Under the pieces are notes generated by a model. It ran no database searches. It saw only the letters and a program-made list of their open reading frames with translations, and had not been told where the DNA came from. Made by a program: the position numbers and the translations under genes. 10,718 nucleotides of DNA from Sphingopyxis sp. (GTDB lineage: Bacteria > Pseudomonadota > Alphaproteobacteria > Sphingomonadales > Sphingomonadaceae), in assembly GCA_012035435.1 (NCBI GenBank), contig JAAUPH010000056.1, positions 1-10,718 on the forward strand. Reading direction: 5' to 3'. This document shows, one piece after another, positions 7,789 to 10,718 of the stretch (its first letter is position 1; every line of letters begins with the position of its first letter).

Positions 7789-8732
7789 TCAATGCGCGGC
7801 CGCCGCTTTCTTCCCTGGGATGAAGTGCATCGCCGCAACGATAATTCCGCCCAACAGCAAACCGAACACCCCCGCCCCGGCGGCATTGATCAACCAATTC
7901 CACAGGCCCGCGCCGGGTAATCCCGCCGTCACCCCATCGGCAAACCCATGCAGGCCGTGGCCCAGACCGCCGATATGATATTCGTCCAGCCCATGCAGGA
8001 CGATCTGGCCGCCCACCCACAGCATCGCCGCAGTACCGACCAGCGCCAGTGCCGCCAATAATTTGGGCATGAAATTGACCAGCCCGCGCCCGACGGCACG
8101 CCGTGCGGCATGGCCTTCTTTGGCCATATGCAGGCCGATATCGTCCATCTTTACGATCAGGCCGACGACGCCGTAGACGATAATCGTGATCGCCACCGCG
8201 ACCACCGCAAGCGTTGCTGCGCGCGTCCACAGGCTCTGATCCATGACTTCATAGAGCGCGATCACCATGATTTCGGCCGACAGAATGAAATCCGTGCGGA
8301 TCGCGCCCGCCACCATCGCTTCTTCGTGATCCTTGTCGCACACTTCTTCGGCAGCTGCGGCCAGGCTTTCCTCTCTCTTGTGAAAGCTGTGCCAGACCTT
8401 TTCCGCACCTTCAAAGCAAAGATAGGCGCCGCCCATCATCAAAAGCGGCGTGATCGCCCATTTCGCGAAAACCGACAGCAGCAGCGCAACCGGAAGGATG
8501 AAAATCAGCTTGTTCTTGATCGATCCGCGCGCAATGCGCCAGATGATCGGCAACTCACGATCGGGCGTAAAGCCGGTCACATAGCGCGGAGTGACCGCCG
8601 CATCGTCGACGACCACGCCGGCGGCCTTCGCGCCCGCCTTCGCCGCGGCGGCACCAATGTCATCGACGCTCGCGGCTGCGACTTTGGCAATGGTGGCAAC
8701 ACGTCGAGCAGCGCAAACAAACCGGATGGCAT
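7789..8732 (-). CDS. yedI: DUF808 family inner membrane protein YedI (frameshifted as written)
   Basis: A predicted multi-spanning inner membrane protein of the DUF808/YedI family, whose function is not established. The start is ATG 8732 (MPSGLFALLD, the usual family opening), with GGAG eleven bases upstream. After LLD the frame breaks, and as written the product would stop after about 51 residues at 8577. The family continues one frame over as ATIAKVAAASVDDIGAAAAK and VVVDDAAVTPRYVTGF, then RNA-free membrane-rich text with LPVALLLSVFAKWAITPLLM, GGAYLCFEGAEKVWH and a C-terminal membrane segment near FGLLLGGIIVAA. Adding one base between 8701 and 8702 restores LLDDVATIAKV and gives 314 residues, the normal length. 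It lies downstream of the spuC-like gene on the same strand, separated by a repeat, and has no evident role in polyamine metabolism. Confidence 0.85.
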
Positions 8733-8768
8733 AGGGGAAGAATCTCCAAAGGATGCAGCCGCTCCCAT

Positions 8769-8843
8769 GTCATTGCGAGCGCTGCGAAGCAATCCAGAGC
8801 TTGCGTCAACCGCTCTGGATTACGTCGCTGCGCTCGTGATGAC
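8769..8843. repeat. 75 bp inverted repeat, REP/MITE-like palindromic element
   Basis: Two 32-base arms (8769 to 8800 and 8812 to 8843) are inverted copies matching at 27 of 32 positions, around an 11-base loop. The outer ends read GTCATTGCGAGC on the left and its imperfect complement on the right. The text ATTGCGAGCG...GCGAAGCAATCCAG is a palindromic repeat I recall as scattered through many alphaproteobacterial and other genomes. It sits in the 119 nt gap between the spuC-like gene and yedI, both on the minus strand, and in RNA would form a long stem-loop that could limit read-through or protect the upstream message. No transposase is present. Confidence 0.7.
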
Positions 8844-8851
8844 GCGGCGGG

Positions 8852-10239
8852 TTAAAGCGCCCGCAACTTTGGTTCCGCCGCATCGAGCGCTGCGCGAATG
8901 ATCCGCACCATATCGTCGATCTGCTCGGTCTTGATAATCAGCGGCGGGCACATGACGATGCTGTCGCGGATGCCGCGCACCATCAGTCCGCCTGCAATGC
9001 ACAGGTCGCGCACCATGGGCCCGGCGGTGCCTTCCTTGCCGCCGAAGCGCGCGCCGCTTGCCTTGTCCGCGACAATTTCGACCGCGCCGAGCAGGCCGAT
9101 CGAACGTGCCTCACCCACCAGCGGATGATCGTTCAGGCTCGCCAGCGCCTTTGCCAGATAGGGTCCGGTTTCGTTGCGGACGCGGTCCACCAGCCCCTCA
9201 CGCTCAATAATCTCGATATTGCGGATCGCGACCGCCGCCGCAACCGGATGACCCGAATAGGTGAAGCCGTGAACGAAATCGCCGCCGGTTTTCATCACGC
9301 GAACAATCTCGTCGCTGACCGCGACGGCGGAAATCGGGAGGTATCCCGATGACAATCCCTTGGCCATGGCGATGATGTCGGGTTGGACTCCCATCGTTTC
9401 ATGGCCCCACATATTGCCGGTGCGCCCAAAGCCGCAGATCACCTCGTCACAGATCATCAATATGCCATATTTGCGGCAAATCGCCTCCACCTGCGGCCAA
9501 TAATTGGCAGGGGGGATGATGACGCCGCCCGCGCCTGCACGGGTTCTCCGATGAACGCGGCGACATTTTCCGGACCGACCTCCAGGATTTTATCCTCTAT
9601 CGCCTGCGCGCACGCGGTGCCGAAATCGTCCGCGCTCATGTCGCGCCCTTCATTATACCAATAGGGTTGGCGGACATGTTCGATGCCCGCCACCGGCACC
9701 TGCCCTTTGATATGCATGCCCTGATCATGCATCATCTGCATCCCGCCCAGCGACACGCCCGCGACGGTTGAGCCGTGATAGGCGTTGCGGCGGCTGATGA
9801 AGACCGTCCGGCTCGTCTCGCCCTTCACCTGCCAATAATGGCGCACCATGCGCAGGATCGTGTCGTTCGCCTCACTGCCCGAGGCGTTGAAGAAGACGTG
9901 CGGCAGGCGGTTCTGCGTCAGCGACGCGATCTTTTGCGCGAGCAGCACGGTGGGCGGCGTCGCGGTTTTGAAGAAGGTGTTGTAGAAAGGTAATTCCAGC
10001 ATCTGATCGCGCGCAACTTCGGCAAGTTCGGCGCGGCCATAGCCGACATTGACGCACCAGAGCCCAGCCATCCCGTCAAGGATGCGGTTGCCGTCGCCGT
10101 CATGGATGTAACAGCCGTCGGCATGCGTGATGATGCGGCTGCCGCCCAGATTCTCAATCTCCTGCCAATCGGCCTGCGCGGGCAGATGGTGAGCGATGTC
10201 GATGCGGCGAAGTTCGGCGATGTCGTAATTGCGTGGCAT
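8852..10239 (-). CDS. spuC: Class III aminotransferase, probable putrescine/polyamine:pyruvate aminotransferase (frameshifted as written)
   Basis: A cytosolic PLP enzyme of the omega-amino acid/SpuC type, which transfers the terminal amino group of putrescine or a related amine to pyruvate. ATG 10239 is preceded by GGAG seven bases upstream. The N-terminal part has DGDGNRILDGMAGLWCVNVGYG, FFNASGSEANDTILRMVRHYW and NAYHGSTVAGVSLGG. The C-terminal part has ICDEVICGFGRTG, the cofactor lysine in IAMAKGLSSGYLP (K294 in the repaired frame) and HGFTYSGHPVAAAVA. These are joined by one frameshift: after FIGEPVQ the frame is wrong until NYWPQVEAICRKYG. One extra G/C pair at about 9534 restores FIGEPVQGAGGVIIPPANYW and gives 462 residues, the usual length. 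The neighbouring puuD-like and pot genes support a polyamine substrate; beta-alanine or another omega-amine remains possible. Confidence 0.85.
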
Positions 10240-10246
10240 AGGGGCT

Positions 10247-10250
10247 CTCC
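10247..10250 (-). promoter_or_regulatory. Ribosome binding site for the spuC-like gene
   Basis: On the minus strand GGAG lies seven bases before the ATG at 10239, in the context AGGAGAG. It supports this start for the aminotransferase. Confidence 0.6.
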
Positions 10251-10265
10251 TGAATTTCTGAATAC

Positions 10266-10287
10266 GCCCTCCCCTTCAGGGGCGGGC
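10266..10287. repeat. Hairpin, 10 bp arms with one mismatch
   Basis: GCCCTCCCCT and AGGGGCGGGC are inverted copies at nine of ten positions around a two-base centre, so the real stem is about nine pairs with a four-base loop. It is the first of several hairpins in the 225 nt spacer between puuD and the spuC-like gene (10240 to 10464), which otherwise holds no gene I can support. Confidence 0.5.
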
Positions 10288-10297
10288 AGCGCGACTT

Positions 10298-10318
10298 GCC
10301 CCGGACTTGATCCGGGGC
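10298..10318. repeat. Perfect palindromic hairpin, sphingomonad-type repeat
   Basis: GCCCCGGA and TCCGGGGC are perfect inverted 8 bp arms around CTTGA. The text CCCCGGACTTGATCCGGGG is one I recall as a frequent intergenic palindrome in sphingomonad genomes. That recognition is from memory and unverified. Confidence 0.55.
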
Positions 10319-10375
10319 TTAGTCACAGCGGGAGGGAGTTGCAGCCTTGCACAAGGCCGACAGTCCCCACCCCAA

Positions 10376-10397
10376 CCCCTCCCCTAAAGGGGAGGGG
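10376..10397. repeat. Perfect 10 bp hairpin, possible terminator downstream of puuD
   Basis: CCCCTCCCCT and AGGGGAGGGG are perfect inverted copies around AA. On the minus strand it follows the puuD stop by about 67 bases. It resembles the left half of the hairpin at 10266 to 10287, so the two may be copies flanking a small repeat block. There is no T-run, so termination is only possible. Confidence 0.5.
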
Positions 10398-10464
10398 CTC
10401 AACGAAATTCAGGGCGAAAAGCCAATGCGCGCTTGATAGCGGTTCACGCGGGTGATGCAGCAGT

Positions 10465-10718
10465 TCATGCCTCCCCCCTTAACGCTTTTCCGAGCAAGCG
10501 GAAATAGGTCTGGCTGTCGGGGTCATGTTCGGTTCCCCATTCGGGATGCCATTGCACCGCGAGCAGGGGCGCACCATTTGGCCGCGCGCTATAGCCCTCG
10601 ATCAGTCCGTCGGGCGCGCGCGCTTCGACGGTCAAGCCGTCGGCCAGCCGCCCGATCCCTGATAATGAACCGAATTCACATCGAGCCCCACCTTGCCATA
10701 GGCGCCCGCGAGCATCCC
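10465..10718 (-). CDS. puuD: Gamma-glutamyl-gamma-aminobutyrate hydrolase, C-terminal part (partial, frameshifted as written)
   Basis: The C-terminal third of a class I glutamine amidotransferase-like hydrolase of the PuuD type, which splits gamma-glutamyl-GABA into glutamate and GABA in the cytosol. The minus strand gives VNSVHYQG, then in another frame LADGLTVEARAPDGLIEG and AVQWHPEWGTEHDPDSQ, ending at TGA 10465. The HPE in AVQWHPEW supplies the histidine and glutamate of the Cys-His-Glu triad; the nucleophile cysteine lies outside the window. The frame breaks once: after HYQG a missing base near 10656 to 10657 must be added to give QGIGRLADG, the normal wording. The N-terminal part runs off the right edge. 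The gene is upstream of the spuC-like aminotransferase on the same strand, consistent with a shared polyamine degradation pathway. Confidence 0.8.
   Translation of the reverse strand, partial: DARGRLWQGGARCEFGSLSGIGRLADGLTVEARAPDGLIEGYSARPNGAPLLAVQWHPEWGTEHDPDSQTYFRLLGKALRGEA

Noticed and set aside
8733..8792. Upstream ATG start for yedI at 8792
   Set aside because: It would place translated palindromic repeat sequence in front of the conserved MPSGLFALLD opening, which follows its own ribosome binding site.
8110..8901. Plus-strand open frame of 263 codons opposite yedI
   Set aside because: It crosses yedI, the inverted repeat and the end of the aminotransferase, and its translation is histidine/arginine-rich shadow text.
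1..10718. CRISPR array, tRNA/rRNA, transposase, phage or defence genes
   Set aside because: No regular spaced repeats, RNA gene signatures or matching protein motifs were seen on either strand.

Overview
The window is GC-rich bacterial DNA. From about position 970 to the right end it reads as one coherent locus for uptake and catabolism of polyamines, most likely putrescine, from an alphaproteobacterium, probably a sphingomonad. That placement rests on the gene set, the codon style and two palindromic repeat types I associate with such genomes. I could not run any search, so it is an inference.

Layout. (1) Positions 1 to about 970 are a patchwork: the C-terminal half of a sugar ABC transporter ATPase on the minus strand, then one plus-strand ORF joining an unrecognised segment, a polyketide-synthase-type acyl carrier domain and a YidD fragment, which then stops where a class III aminotransferase (missing its N-terminus) begins. 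None of these pieces belongs with its neighbour, so a chimeric assembly or clone is the simplest reading. (2) Positions 993 to 7721, plus strand: class III aminotransferase, gamma-glutamylpolyamine synthetase (puuA-like), then a complete polyamine ABC transporter in the order binding protein (potF), permease (potH), permease (potI), ATPase (potG). Spacing is tight (2 nt gaps or 1 nt overlap), except for an 82 nt gap before potF that holds a perfect 14 bp palindrome. (3) Positions 7789 to 10718, minus strand, convergent: the C-terminal part of a puuD-like gamma-glutamyl-GABA hydrolase, a hairpin-rich spacer, a spuC-like putrescine/pyruvate aminotransferase, a 75 bp inverted repeat, and a DUF808/YedI membrane protein.

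How the genes fit. The Pot transporter imports the polyamine; the PuuA-like enzyme attaches glutamate; one or both aminotransferases may remove the terminal amino group; the PuuD-like hydrolase releases glutamate from gamma-glutamyl-GABA. No PuuB oxidase or PuuC aldehyde dehydrogenase is visible here.

Caveat. Five otherwise well-conserved genes (potH, potI, yedI, the spuC-like gene, puuD) each carry one frameshift, and each is repaired by adding one base. This looks like sequencing error rather than gene decay. I saw no convincing new system; the most notable points are the left-end mosaic, the indel pattern and the two-aminotransferase layout. I saw no tRNA, rRNA, CRISPR array or transposase.
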